Below, one piece after another: positions 47,529 to 56,064 of a stretch of 64,000 bases of DNA (positions are counted from its first letter, which is position 1; each line of letters opens with the position of its first letter). The position numbers were made by a program, and so were the translations under genes. Source of the stretch: Mycolicibacterium chlorophenolicum (GTDB lineage Bacteria; Actinomycetota; Actinomycetes; Mycobacteriales; Mycobacteriaceae); NCBI RefSeq assembly GCF_001044235.1, contig NZ_JYNL01000020.1:363110-427109 (forward strand). Direction: 5' to 3'. Below the pieces are notes generated by a model that worked only from the letters and a program-made list of their open reading frames with translations, searched no databases and had not been told where the DNA came from.

Positions 47529-48163
47529 CCGAGCTCAACTTCACCGTCGTCGACATCGCACCCGAGCCCTACGCCGTGACCCCGATGCTGATGGCCCGAA
47601 TCGGTACAGCGGCGACAGGCGACGAGCCGATCCACGCGATCGCCTTGCGGTGCCAGGTCAGGATCGAACCGTTGCGGCGCAGCTATTCCGAGGACGAAGC
47701 GGCCGGACTACTCGACCTGTTCGGACCTCGCGAACGGTGGTCGGCAACGCAGCACACATTCCTGTGGCAGCACACGTCGGCCATGGTGCCGGGATTCACC
47801 GGCACCACGGAGGTCCAGCTGCCGCTCGAGTGCACGTACGACTTCGAGGTCAAGGCTGCCAAGTATCTGCTCGCGCTCGACGCCGGCACCGTTCCGTTGC
47901 AATTCCTCTTCAGCGGAACTGTTTTCGTCCACGGCAATCGCGGCTTCGGAGTCCAGCAGGTGCCGTGGGACCGAGAGGAACGCTACGACATGCCGGTGTC
48001 GGTCTGGCGCGATCTCATCCGGCTGCACTATCCCAACACCGGTTGGCTGCGCCTGCCCCGTGACACCATCGACGCGCTGGCCGCCTACCGGTCGGCCCGC
48101 GGGCTTCTCTGCTTCGACGAGGCGATCTGCGAACTGCTGGCCGCGGCCAAGGAACTGCGATGA
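47525..48163 (+). CDS. DUF6084-type hydrogenase-associated protein
   Basis: A 212-residue protein, mostly beta-rich to residue 130 (LNFTVVDIAPEPYAVTPMLM, QVRIEPLRRSYSEDE, TTEVQLPLECTYDFEVKAAKYL) then helical. It has no signal peptide or membrane span. I associate it with DUF6084. Its C-terminal DTIDALAAYRSARGL...EAICELL is helical. Function unknown; conserved placement in hydrogenase operons is the only clue. It overlaps both neighbours by 4 nt. Confidence 0.78.
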   Translation: MTELNFTVVDIAPEPYAVTPMLMARIGTAATGDEPIHAIALRCQVRIEPLRRSYSEDEAAGLLDLFGPRERWSATQHTFLWQHTSAMVPGFTGTTEVQLPLECTYDFEVKAAKYLLALDAGTVPLQFLFSGTVFVHGNRGFGVQQVPWDREERYDMPVSVWRDLIRLHYPNTGWLRLPRDTIDALAAYRSARGLLCFDEAICELLAAAKELR

Positions 48164-49497
48164 GCAGCGGATGGGACCGGGCCCGCGCCGTCGCCGACGC
48201 GGTGCTCTACGAGGGCTACCTGCTCTACCCGTACCGCGCCACGTCCGGAAAGAACCAGTCGCGCTGGCAGTTCGGCGTGCTCGGTCCGCCCGGTGCCGAG
48301 GAATCCGGCATCGGTGAGAACGCTTCAATGTCCGCGCAGATTCTCATCCGGCCGCTCCGCGCACCGTCGGTGTCCGGCGTCGTTCGCTTCCTTCAGCTGC
48401 AGCACCGTGGGGTCGAACGCGACCTCGGCGACGGCCGCTACGAGCCCACCGAGGAGCTGCAGGCAGGTCCGGACAGGTGGTTGAGCTGGGACGAGGCGAT
48501 CGAGCGCGAGATCGTCGTCGACGCCGCTGAGATCGCGGCTCTGCCGCTCACGGTGAACATCGCGATTCCCGCAGGCGCCGACATCGAGACCGTCGACGGC
48601 GGAAGGCTGGTGCGCAGTCGTCGTGGCCTGCATGGCCGTCTCTCGATCTCCGCCGAGCCGGAGGACGGGCTGCTGCGGCTGACGCTCAAGGTGCGCAACA
48701 CCTCGTCGCCGGCAGCCGACAAGAACGGGGCGATCGCGAGCTCCCTGATCGGCACGCACCTGCTGTTGGAGGTCAGCGGCGGCGAATTCGTCTCGCTGCT
48801 CGAGCCGCCCGGCGCCGCCGTCGGCGCAGCTGCGCGCTGTCGTCAACACCGCTGTTTCCCGGTGTTGGCCGGGCCGCCCGGCGACCACGACCTGGTTCTG
48901 GTGTCGCCGATCATCCTCTACGACCATCCCGAGATCGCCGAACAGAGCAAGGGCGCGCTGTACGACTCGACCGAGATCGACGAGATCCTGACGTTGCGCG
49001 TCATGACCATGACCGAGGAGGAGAAGGCCCAGGCCCGCGCTACCGACCCGTTGGCGGCCCGCATCATCGACCGTTGCGATTCGATGTCCCCGGAGGCGAT
49101 GCTCGACCTGCACGGCGTGCTGCGCAGTCCGCACGCCGAAGCACCCGCGCCGGCTCTGATCCCCGAGATCCCCGCGGACGTCGACTGGTGGGATCCCGAG
49201 GTGGACAACGCCGTTCGTCCGGAACTCGACGCGATCCTGGTGAACGGCACCAGGGTGGCGCGCGGCAGCCGGGTGCGGCTGCACCCCTCCCGCCGGGCCG
49301 ACGCCCAGGACCTGTTCTACGCCGACAGGATCGCGCGCGTGACATCTGTGCACGGGGACGTCGACGGCGGCCGGCACATCGGTGTCGTTCTCGAGGACGA
49401 CCCGGCGGCCGAGCTGCACGAGTGGTACGGCCGCTACCTGTACTTCGCCCCCGACGAGGTCGAACCGCTCATCGAAAGGAGTCCGAAATGGAAGTAG
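48160..49497 (+). CDS. Hydrogenase-operon protein of unknown function (445 aa)
   Basis: A 445-residue cytosolic protein. The N-terminal half starts with ADAVLYEGYLLYPYRATSGKNQSRW and has beta-rich segments with a carbohydrate- or peptide-binding look (LPLTVNIAIPAGADIETVDG); mid-protein there is GAAARCRQHRCFPVLAGPPG with a Cys pair and HDLVLVSPIILYDHPEIA; the C-terminal 120 residues hold DWWDPEVDNAV, RLHPSRRADAQDLFYADRIA and VLEDDPAAELHEWYGRYLYF. I recognise no enzyme motif. Its start overlaps the previous stop and its last 10 nt overlap the start of the 39-residue membrane protein. Confidence 0.78.
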   Translation: MSSGWDRARAVADAVLYEGYLLYPYRATSGKNQSRWQFGVLGPPGAEESGIGENASMSAQILIRPLRAPSVSGVVRFLQLQHRGVERDLGDGRYEPTEELQAGPDRWLSWDEAIEREIVVDAAEIAALPLTVNIAIPAGADIETVDGGRLVRSRRGLHGRLSISAEPEDGLLRLTLKVRNTSSPAADKNGAIASSLIGTHLLLEVSGGEFVSLLEPPGAAVGAAARCRQHRCFPVLAGPPGDHDLVLVSPIILYDHPEIAEQSKGALYDSTEIDEILTLRVMTMTEEEKAQARATDPLAARIIDRCDSMSPEAMLDLHGVLRSPHAEAPAPALIPEIPADVDWWDPEVDNAVRPELDAILVNGTRVARGSRVRLHPSRRADAQDLFYADRIARVTSVHGDVDGGRHIGVVLEDDPAAELHEWYGRYLYFAPDEVEPLIERSPKWK

Positions 49498-49607
49498 TCG
49501 GCTGGATTGCCGTAGGCGTGGTGGCTGCGGTGATCCTCGCAGGAGTGGTGGTCGGGGTGCGATCTGTCCCCGACGTGCAGCGCTACCTGAAGATGCGCCG
49601 CATGTGA
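49488..49607 (+). CDS. 39-residue single-span membrane protein (DUF6893-like)
   Basis: The frame from ATG 49488 (AAGGAG upstream) encodes 39 residues: one hydrophobic span, residues about 5-24 (GWIAVGVVAAVILAGVVVGV), then a basic C-terminus with PDVQRYLKMRRM. The positive tail should be cytosolic. The start overlaps the preceding gene by 10 nt and the stop overlaps the protease start (GTGA), so it is translated as part of the chain and is not a chance reading frame. I relate it tentatively to DUF6893. A membrane tether or quinone-side link for the otherwise soluble hydrogenase is an attractive but untested role. Confidence 0.72.
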   Translation: MEVVGWIAVGVVAAVILAGVVVGVRSVPDVQRYLKMRRM

Positions 49608-50092
49608 CCCCGAGGGTCCTGGTGGCCGGGATCGGCAACATCTTCCTCGGGGACGACGGCTTCGGCCCCGAGGTCATGCGGCACATCCCGCACCGGCTCG
49701 CCGGACCGTGTGTTCGGTTGACGGACTACGGCATCAGGGGCATGCATCTGGCCTACGACCTGCTCGACGGCTGGTCGGCACTGGTGCTCGTCGACGCCGT
49801 GCCCGGCCGCGGTGCACCCGGGACGGTGCACGTGTTCGAGGCCGACCACGAAAGCCTGGCCGTGTGCGCCGGTCTCGATGCGCATGCCATGGATCCGGGT
49901 GCGGTGTTCGCGAGCCTCGCCGCGCTCGGCGGCACGCCGCCCCGCACCGTCGTGATCGGCTGTGAGGCCGAGACAGTCGAGGAAGGCATCGGTCTCTCCG
50001 ACGCCGTTGCGGCCGCGGTACCGACGGCGGCACAGGCCGTCGAGGACGTGGTGACCGATCTGCTCACACGCTCCGCGGCGGGAGGGGGCTGA
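49604..50092 (+). CDS. Hydrogenase maturation endopeptidase (HybD/HyaD family)
   Basis: A 162-residue protease. GIGNIFLGDDGFGPEV holds Glu23, ALVLVDAVPG holds Asp64 and GLDAHAMDPG holds His94, the three ligands used to sense Ni in the immature large subunit. It removes the HhyL tail after nickel insertion. GTG start overlapping the previous stop. It is followed after 4 nt by hypC with a strong GGAGGGGG. Confidence 0.9.
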   Translation: MTPRVLVAGIGNIFLGDDGFGPEVMRHIPHRLAGPCVRLTDYGIRGMHLAYDLLDGWSALVLVDAVPGRGAPGTVHVFEADHESLAVCAGLDAHAMDPGAVFASLAALGGTPPRTVVIGCEAETVEEGIGLSDAVAAAVPTAAQAVEDVVTDLLTRSAAGGG

Positions 50093-50096
50093 AGCC

Positions 50097-50351
50097 ATGT
50101 GCCTGGGAATTCCCGGACAGGTCGTCGGCATGCTGGACGGCTACGGTGACCAGCTGGCGCTCGTCGATGTGGCCGGGGAGCGCCGCAGGGTGAATGTGGG
50201 GATGCTGCCCGAGGAGCACTTCGCGCCCGGCGACTGGGTGATCATCCACATGGGTTTCGTGGTCGAGAAGACGGACAGGGCCGGCGCCGACGCGGCCATG
50301 GCCGGGCTCGAGCTGATGGGCCGGGGTCACGGCAGCGGGGATCCACCATGA
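50097..50351 (+). CDS. hypC: Hydrogenase maturation chaperone HypC (first copy)
   Basis: An 84-residue HypC/HupF protein with the MCLGIPGQVV start (essential Cys2), RRRVNVGMLPEE and VIIHMGFVVEKTD. It carries the Fe(CN)2CO unit with HypD and escorts the large subunit. Its stop overlaps hypF (ATGA). Confidence 0.9.
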   Translation: MCLGIPGQVVGMLDGYGDQLALVDVAGERRRVNVGMLPEEHFAPGDWVIIHMGFVVEKTDRAGADAAMAGLELMGRGHGSGDPP

Positions 50352-52618
50352 CCGACCGCCGCCGCGTTCGCGTCTGCGCGCGCGGCGTGGTGCAAGGGGT
50401 GGGATTCCGGCCCTTCGTCTACACGCAGGCGGCGCTGCTCGGGCTGTCCGGCTCGGTCCGCAACGACAGCACCGGCGCCATCGTCGAGCTCGAGGGCGCC
50501 GCCGCAGACATCGACCGCTTCCTGGGGCAGCTCAACGACCATCCGCCACCACTCGCTGTGATCGAATCCATTGAGATACAAATCATCCCGCTTGTCGGTG
50601 GCACCGGCTTCACGATCGCCGACACCTCCCACACCGACGGAGGCCGCACCCTCGCCTCCCCGGATGTCGCCATGTGCGCCGACTGCGCCGCCGAGCTGCG
50701 CGACCCGCGCAACCGGCGGTTCCGGCACCCCTTCATCAACTGCACCAACTGCGGTCCGCGATTCACGATCATCGCATCCCTGCCGTACGACCGGTCGTCG
50801 ACCTCGATGGCGGACTTCCCGATGTGCGCCGATTGCGCCCGCGAGTACGCCGACCCCACCGACCGCCGATTCCACGCCCAGCCCGTCTGCTGCCCGGGCT
50901 GCGGACCGACACTGCGCTACCGGGACCGCGACGGACGGGCCGCCGCCGGCGAACCCGGGTTACGTGCCGCCCGGCGGCTCCTGCGCGACGGCGGGGTATT
51001 GGCGGTCAAAGGGGTCGGCGGCTACCACCTCGCCTGCGACGCCGGCGACGGCCGAGCGGTGGCCGAACTGCGGTACCGAAAACGCCGCGGCGACAAACCG
51101 TTCGCGGTGATGGTCCCCGACCTGTCGATCGCGCACGCCATCGCCCACGTCGACCCCGCGTCAGCCGTGCTGTTGACCGGCCCCGCCCGGCCGATCGTGC
51201 TCATGCCCAGGCGTGCCGATGCCGCGGTCGCCGATGCCGTGGCGCCGCACAACCCCGACCTCGGCGTCCTGCTGGCCTACTCGCCGGTGCATGCGCTGTT
51301 GTTCGGGCTCGACGCAGACGAACCCGGGCCGCAGGTCCTGGTGATGACGTCGGGGAATCTCGGCGGCGAACCGATCTGCTACGCCGACGACGACGCCCTC
51401 GACCGGCTGTCGCCCCTGGCCGACGGGTGGCTGACGCACGACAGGGCCATCCTGGCCCCGTGCGACGACTCGGTGATGCGAGCAGACACGCCGTTGCGGC
51501 GCTCGCGTGGATACGCACCACTGCCGATCGCGTTGCCGGTCGCGGTGCCCCCGACACTCGCGGTCGGCGCCGATCTGAAGAACACCTTGGCCGTCGCCGA
51601 TGGGCGGTACGCGTGGCTGAGCCAGCACATCGGCGACATGGACGATCTGGCCACGCTGTCCGCCTTCGACTCCGCTCAGCAGCACCTGAGACGGCTCACC
51701 GCGGTCGAACCGGAAGTGCTCGTCGCCGACGCGCACCCGCTGTACCGCTCGAGGGCCTGGGCGCACCGCAACGCCACGGGGCGTCCGGTGCGCAGTGTGC
51801 AGCACCACCACGCGCACATCGCCGCGGTGATGGCCGAACACGGCCTGGACGGCTCCGGGCCCGTGCTCGGATTCGCCTTCGACGGAACGGGTTACGGCCC
51901 CGACGGCGCGGTGTGGGGCGGAGAGGTGCTACTGGCCGACTACAAGGGCTACCGGCGGTTGGCCGCGCTACGTTACGTGCCGCTGGCGGGCGGCGACGTC
52001 AGCGTGATGCGTCCGTACCGGATGGCGCTCGCGCATCTGTGGGCCGCCGGACTGCCCTGGACAACCGACCTGCCCCCGGTTCGCGCATGCCGGGCCGACG
52101 AACAACGGGTGCTGCGTCACCAACTCCAGACCGGCCTCGGGTGCGCCCCGACGTCGAGCATGGGCAGGCTGTTCGACGCGGTCGCGGCGCTGACCGGAGT
52201 CCGCCAGGTCGTCGACTACGAGGCGCAGGCGGCGATCGAGCTCGAAGGGCTTTCCCGAGAACACGACTGCGGCGCCACCGGCTACCGGTTCACCGTCGAC
52301 CACCGGGATCCCACCGCGGAGATCGACCCCACCCCCGTCCTGGCCGGGGTCATCGCCGACCTCCGCGCCGGCGTCGCGCCCGGCCTGGTCGGCTCCCGTT
52401 TCCACCGCGCCGTGGCGACGTTGATCCTCGACCTCGCGCTCGAGAATCGCGGGCCCACGGTGGCGCTCTCCGGGGGCGTGTTCCAGAACGCGCTCCTGCT
52501 CCGAATGGCCCGAACATCGCTGGAAGAGCATGGATTCGATGTGCTGACCCACCGCCACGTGCCGCCCAACGACGGAGGCATCGCGCTGGGACAGCTGATC
52601 GTGGGGAATACCGTCTAG
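50348..52618 (+). CDS. hypF: Carbamoyltransferase HypF
   Basis: A 756-residue HypF with all domains: acylphosphatase (1-90, VQGVGFRPFVYTQA), two zinc fingers (CADCAAEL...CTNCGPRF and CADCAREY...CCPGCGPT), YrdC-like (about 195-380, DKPFAVMVPD and KGVGGYHLACDA) and the Kae1-like carbamoyltransferase (about 390-756, with VQHHHAHIAAVMAEHG, FAFDGTGYGPDG and LSGGVFQNALLL). It converts carbamoyl phosphate to a thiocarbamate on HypE, the source of the cyanide ligands. Confidence 0.95.
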   Translation: MTDRRRVRVCARGVVQGVGFRPFVYTQAALLGLSGSVRNDSTGAIVELEGAAADIDRFLGQLNDHPPPLAVIESIEIQIIPLVGGTGFTIADTSHTDGGRTLASPDVAMCADCAAELRDPRNRRFRHPFINCTNCGPRFTIIASLPYDRSSTSMADFPMCADCAREYADPTDRRFHAQPVCCPGCGPTLRYRDRDGRAAAGEPGLRAARRLLRDGGVLAVKGVGGYHLACDAGDGRAVAELRYRKRRGDKPFAVMVPDLSIAHAIAHVDPASAVLLTGPARPIVLMPRRADAAVADAVAPHNPDLGVLLAYSPVHALLFGLDADEPGPQVLVMTSGNLGGEPICYADDDALDRLSPLADGWLTHDRAILAPCDDSVMRADTPLRRSRGYAPLPIALPVAVPPTLAVGADLKNTLAVADGRYAWLSQHIGDMDDLATLSAFDSAQQHLRRLTAVEPEVLVADAHPLYRSRAWAHRNATGRPVRSVQHHHAHIAAVMAEHGLDGSGPVLGFAFDGTGYGPDGAVWGGEVLLADYKGYRRLAALRYVPLAGGDVSVMRPYRMALAHLWAAGLPWTTDLPPVRACRADEQRVLRHQLQTGLGCAPTSSMGRLFDAVAALTGVRQVVDYEAQAAIELEGLSREHDCGATGYRFTVDHRDPTAEIDPTPVLAGVIADLRAGVAPGLVGSRFHRAVATLILDLALENRGPTVALSGGVFQNALLLRMARTSLEEHGFDVLTHRHVPPNDGGIALGQLIVGNTV

Positions 52619-52632
52619 AAGGGAGGACGCGG

Positions 52633-52950
52633 ATGTGTCTCGCGGTACCGGGGAAGATCATCAGCATCGAGGAGCGTGACGGCACACTGATGTCGGTTGT
52701 CGACTTCGGCGGTGTCGAGAAAGACGTGTGTCTGCAGTACATTCCGGACGCCGACGTGGGCCAGTACGTCGTCGTCCACGTCGGGTTCGCCATCCAGCGG
52801 CTCGACGAGGAATCCGCGGTGCGCACGCTGGCCGAGTTCGAGCACCTCGGTGTGCTCGAGGAGGAGTTCGCCGACGGCTTCGAGCTGGCCGCGCGGCAGG
52901 CCGGCATGGCCAACCCCAACACCAACGGAAGCTCCGAGGTGCCGTCATGA
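52633..52950 (+). CDS. hypC: Hydrogenase maturation chaperone HypC (second copy, extended)
   Basis: A 105-residue HypC with [15 protein letters not shown] (Cys2), [17 protein letters not shown] and [16 protein letters not shown]. It is about 20 residues longer than the first copy at 50097, ending in an Asn/Ser-rich tail. Its stop overlaps hypD (ATGA), so this copy is more likely the HypD partner. GGAGGACGCGG lies before the ATG. Confidence 0.9.
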   Translation: MCLAVPGKIISIEERDGTLMSVVDFGGVEKDVCLQYIPDADVGQYVVVHVGFAIQRLDEESAVRTLAEFEHLGVLEEEFADGFELAARQAGMANPNTNGSSEVPS

Positions 52951-54047
52951 AATACCTGGACGAATTCAGCAATCCGGAGCTGGCGCTGCGGCTCATCGAC
53001 CAGATCAAGGCAGTCGCGACCCGTCGCTGGTCGATCATGGAAGTCTGTGGCGGCCAGACGCATTCCATCATCCGCCACGGTATCGATCAGTTGCTGCCCG
53101 ATACCATCGAGATGATCCACGGACCGGGATGCCCGGTTTGTGTCACACCGCTCGAGGTCATCGACAAAGCGCTCGAGATCGCTTCCCGCCCCGAGGTGAT
53201 CTTCTGTTCGTTCGGCGACATGCTGCGCGTGCCGGGCAGCGAAAAGGATCTGTTCCGCGTCAAGAGCGAAGGCGGCGACGTCCGCGTCGTGTACTCCCCG
53301 TTGGACGCGCTGACGATCGCGCGGGCCAACCCGGACAGGCAGGTGGTGTTCTTCGGAATCGGCTTCGAGACCACGGCCCCCGCCAACGCGATGACCGTCT
53401 ATCAGGCGAAGCGGCTCGGTATCGAGAACTTCTCGCTGCTGGTCTCCCACGTGCTGGTGCCTCCGGCGATCTCCGCGATCATGGAGTCCCCGACGTGCCG
53501 CGTCCAGGCGTTCCTGGCGGCCGGTCACGTGTGCGCGGTGATGGGTACCGATGAATACCCGCCGCTGTGTGACAAGTACGGAATCCCCATCGTGGTCACC
53601 GGATTCGAACCGCTGGACATCCTCGAGGGAATCCGGCGCACTGTCGTGCAGCTCGAGTCGGGCCGCCACGAGCTGGAGAACGCCTATCCGCGCGCGGTCC
53701 AGGACGTCGGCAACCCGGCTGCCAAGGCGATGCTGCTCGACGTGTTCGACGTGACCGACCGGGCATGGCGCGGGATAGGCGTGATCCCCAGCAGCGGTTG
53801 GCGGTTGTCCCACGCCTATCGCGAATACGACGCCGAGCAGCGGTTCGCCGTCGGCGACATCCACACCGAGGAGTCCACGGTGTGCCGGTCGGGCGAGGTG
53901 TTGCAGGGCCTCATCAAGCCGCACGAGTGCTCGGCGTTCGGAACGTTGTGCACCCCGCGCAATCCGCTCGGCGCCACCATGGTCTCGTCGGAGGGCGCGT
54001 GCGCGGCGTACTACCTGTACCGGCGTCTCGAGGTGACCCATGCCTGA
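52947..54047 (+). CDS. hypD: Hydrogenase maturation protein HypD
   Basis: A 366-residue Hyp[37 protein letters not shown] and the C-terminal cluster region [23 protein letters not shown] (Cys set for [4Fe-4S]) are intact. It assembles Fe(CN)2CO with HypC. Its end overlaps hypE by 8 nt. Confidence 0.95.
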   Translation: MKYLDEFSNPELALRLIDQIKAVATRRWSIMEVCGGQTHSIIRHGIDQLLPDTIEMIHGPGCPVCVTPLEVIDKALEIASRPEVIFCSFGDMLRVPGSEKDLFRVKSEGGDVRVVYSPLDALTIARANPDRQVVFFGIGFETTAPANAMTVYQAKRLGIENFSLLVSHVLVPPAISAIMESPTCRVQAFLAAGHVCAVMGTDEYPPLCDKYGIPIVVTGFEPLDILEGIRRTVVQLESGRHELENAYPRAVQDVGNPAAKAMLLDVFDVTDRAWRGIGVIPSSGWRLSHAYREYDAEQRFAVGDIHTEESTVCRSGEVLQGLIKPHECSAFGTLCTPRNPLGATMVSSEGACAAYYLYRRLEVTHA

Positions 54048-55119
54048 GCAGGCCTCCGAAACCCGCGCGGCCATCGACATGGAGTCGTGGGTCTGCCCGG
54101 CACCGCTACGGGACGCCCCGAACATCGTGATGGGCCATGGCGGGGGCGGGGCGATGTCCGCGGAGCTGATCGAGCATCTGTTCCTACCCGCGTTCGGGCC
54201 GGCGGCCGATGCGGGAATGGGTGATTCGGCGATCGTCGACATCGGCGGTGCGCGCCTCGCGTTCTCGACCGACTCGTTCGTCGTGAAGCCGATGGTGTTC
54301 CCGGGCGGCACGATCGGTGATCTGGCGGTCAACGGAACGGTGAACGATCTGGCGATGGCGGGCGCCGCTCCCGCAGTGTTGTCGACCGCGTTCATCCTCG
54401 AAGAGGGCACGCCGCTGGACGAGTTGGCCCGGGTCGCCCAAGCGGTCGGCACCGCCGCCATGGCGGCCGGGGTCAAACTCGTCACCGGCGACACCAAGGT
54501 CGTCGACTCGGGGCACGGCGACGGCGTCTACATCAACACTGCGGGCATCGGGCTCGTCGACCAGCGCACCGACATCCGACCGCAGCGCGCGGCATCAGGA
54601 GACGCGGTGATCGTCAGCGGTGACATCGGTGTGCACGGGGTGGCCGTGCTGAGCTGCCGGGAAGGCCTCCAGTTCGGCACCGCAGTGGCCAGTGACACCG
54701 CTCCCCTGCACGGCTTGGTGGCGGCGATGATCGAGACCGGCGCCGACCTGCATGCGCTGCGTGACCCGACGCGCGGCGGGATGGCGGCGACGCTCAACGA
54801 AATCGCCAAGGCGGCGAAGATCGGCGTATCGATTGACGAACGAGCACTGCCGATTCCGTCTGAGGTGCGGGACGCGTGCAGCATGCTCGGCCTGGATCCC
54901 CTCTATGTCGCCAATGAGGGCAAGCTGGTCGCGTTCGTCGCCGCCGCGGATGCCGACCGGGTCCTCGCCGCGATGCGGACGCACCCGCTGGGTGCCCGAG
55001 CGGCGATCATCGGCACGTGCGTCGCCGACCATCCGGGCATGGTGGTGGCGAGGACGGCGTTGGGCGGCACCCGGGTGGTCGACCTGCCGATCGGCGAACA
55101 GTTGCCACGGATCTGCTGA
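54040..55119 (+). CDS. hypE: Carbamoyl dehydratase HypE
   Basis: A 359-residue HypE of the PurM/SelD fold. [17 protein letters not shown] (ATP-binding), [30 protein letters not shown] core and the C-terminal QLPRIC with the terminal Cys that is carbamoylated and dehydrated to thiocyanate. A short N-terminal extension (about 22 residues) precedes the usual start. The next gene begins at the base after the stop. Confidence 0.94.
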   Translation: MPEQASETRAAIDMESWVCPAPLRDAPNIVMGHGGGGAMSAELIEHLFLPAFGPAADAGMGDSAIVDIGGARLAFSTDSFVVKPMVFPGGTIGDLAVNGTVNDLAMAGAAPAVLSTAFILEEGTPLDELARVAQAVGTAAMAAGVKLVTGDTKVVDSGHGDGVYINTAGIGLVDQRTDIRPQRAASGDAVIVSGDIGVHGVAVLSCREGLQFGTAVASDTAPLHGLVAAMIETGADLHALRDPTRGGMAATLNEIAKAAKIGVSIDERALPIPSEVRDACSMLGLDPLYVANEGKLVAFVAAADADRVLAAMRTHPLGARAAIIGTCVADHPGMVVARTALGGTRVVDLPIGEQLPRIC

Positions 55120-55857
55120 ATGGCCGCGCCAACCGGGCAGGTCCGCGCCGGCCATGCGCTGTTCGCGCAGTACGCGTACCCGCCGAACGAACTCGGATAC
55201 TGCGGGCCCGAAGACACCGCGGCGCTTCTGCGTGCCGGCAACGAGATGACCTCGGTGGCACGCGAATTCGATGGCGCCTGGCCGTACCTGCGGGCGATTG
55301 CGGACGCCGCGGGCATCGCCGACCCGCTCGATGTCGAGGTCGTCCACAGCTACTGGATCGGCGGATCTCGACTCGACACGGTGGATGGGCGGACGTTGCT
55401 CGACCGGCTCCGCGCGGCGTTCGCCGGTCAGGTCACGGGGCTGCTCGACGACCTGGACTGCCGCGCACACGTGTTGGCGCACCACAGCTTTCACGTCTTC
55501 GTGGTGTACCCGTGGGTGCGCTTCCTGGACCGGGACCCGACCACTCCCCTGCACGTCCTGCAGCAGTGCCGGATCCGTTGGGGCAGCGTGGTCTGCCTCG
55601 ACGACGATCACGTGGTGCTCGAGTCGCGGCCCCTCGTCATCGACGACGGCCGGTTGTCGCTCGGCGACCCTGCCGCCGAGCGGGTGAGGTGGAGCCGGGA
55701 CGGCAGGTCGTTGACCACAGCACCCGCGGTCGGTGACGTCGTCGCCGCGCACTGGGACTGGGTGTGCGGTCCTCTCACCGACGCCGACCGCACCGCTCTG
55801 ACGACGGCGACGCAGGCGACTCTCGAGCTCGTGAACACGGCCAGAAGTCGAACGTGA
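55120..55857 (+). CDS. DUF6390-type hydrogenase-associated protein
   Basis: A 245-residue cytosolic protein of unknown function. GHALFAQYAYPPNELGYCGPED near the start, EVVHSYWIGGSRL, HVLAHHSFHVFVVYPWVRFL and a C-terminal VVAAHWDWVCGPLT are distinctive; conserved His and Cys (AHHSFH, YCGP, WVCG) suggest a metal or cofactor site. I relate it tentatively to DUF6390. It starts at the base after the hypE stop and is the last gene of the block; the next gene is convergent, 3 nt away. Confidence 0.78.
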   Translation: MAAPTGQVRAGHALFAQYAYPPNELGYCGPEDTAALLRAGNEMTSVAREFDGAWPYLRAIADAAGIADPLDVEVVHSYWIGGSRLDTVDGRTLLDRLRAAFAGQVTGLLDDLDCRAHVLAHHSFHVFVVYPWVRFLDRDPTTPLHVLQQCRIRWGSVVCLDDDHVVLESRPLVIDDGRLSLGDPAAERVRWSRDGRSLTTAPAVGDVVAAHWDWVCGPLTDADRTALTTATQATLELVNTARSRT

Positions 55858-55860
55858 CCC

Positions 55861-56055
55861 TCACCACTGGTCGCGGGGCACGTCGAAGTCCGCGCACAGC
55901 GCCCGCCAGACATCGCGCGGTTCGGCGCCGTCCTCGATGGCCTGGGCCGCGGTGCGTCCTCCCATGCTGGTCAGCACGTGGTCGACCAGCATGGAGGTGG
56001 CCCGGACCTCACCGAACCGTCCCCGTACCAGCTCGTGGAATTCCGTCAGCCGCAC
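55861..56055 (-). CDS. DUF3046 protein
   Basis: A 64-residue protein syntenic with Rv2738c: MRLTEFHELVRGRFGEVRA, DHVLTSMGGRTAAQAIEDG and VWRALCADFDVPRDQW are the whole DUF3046 domain. Function unknown; in other mycobacteria it follows recA, which is here 15 kb away beyond the hydrogenase block. Confidence 0.9.
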   Translation of the reverse strand: MRLTEFHELVRGRFGEVRATSMLVDHVLTSMGGRTAAQAIEDGAEPRDVWRALCADFDVPRDQW

Positions 56056-56064
56056 ACGCCCAAC

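Noticed and set aside
52350..54497. 715-residue minus-strand frame opposite hypF, hypC, hypD and hypE
   Set aside because: It is the antisense frame of clearly coding genes, rich in Arg/Pro/Asp and His without any domain, as expected in high-GC DNA.
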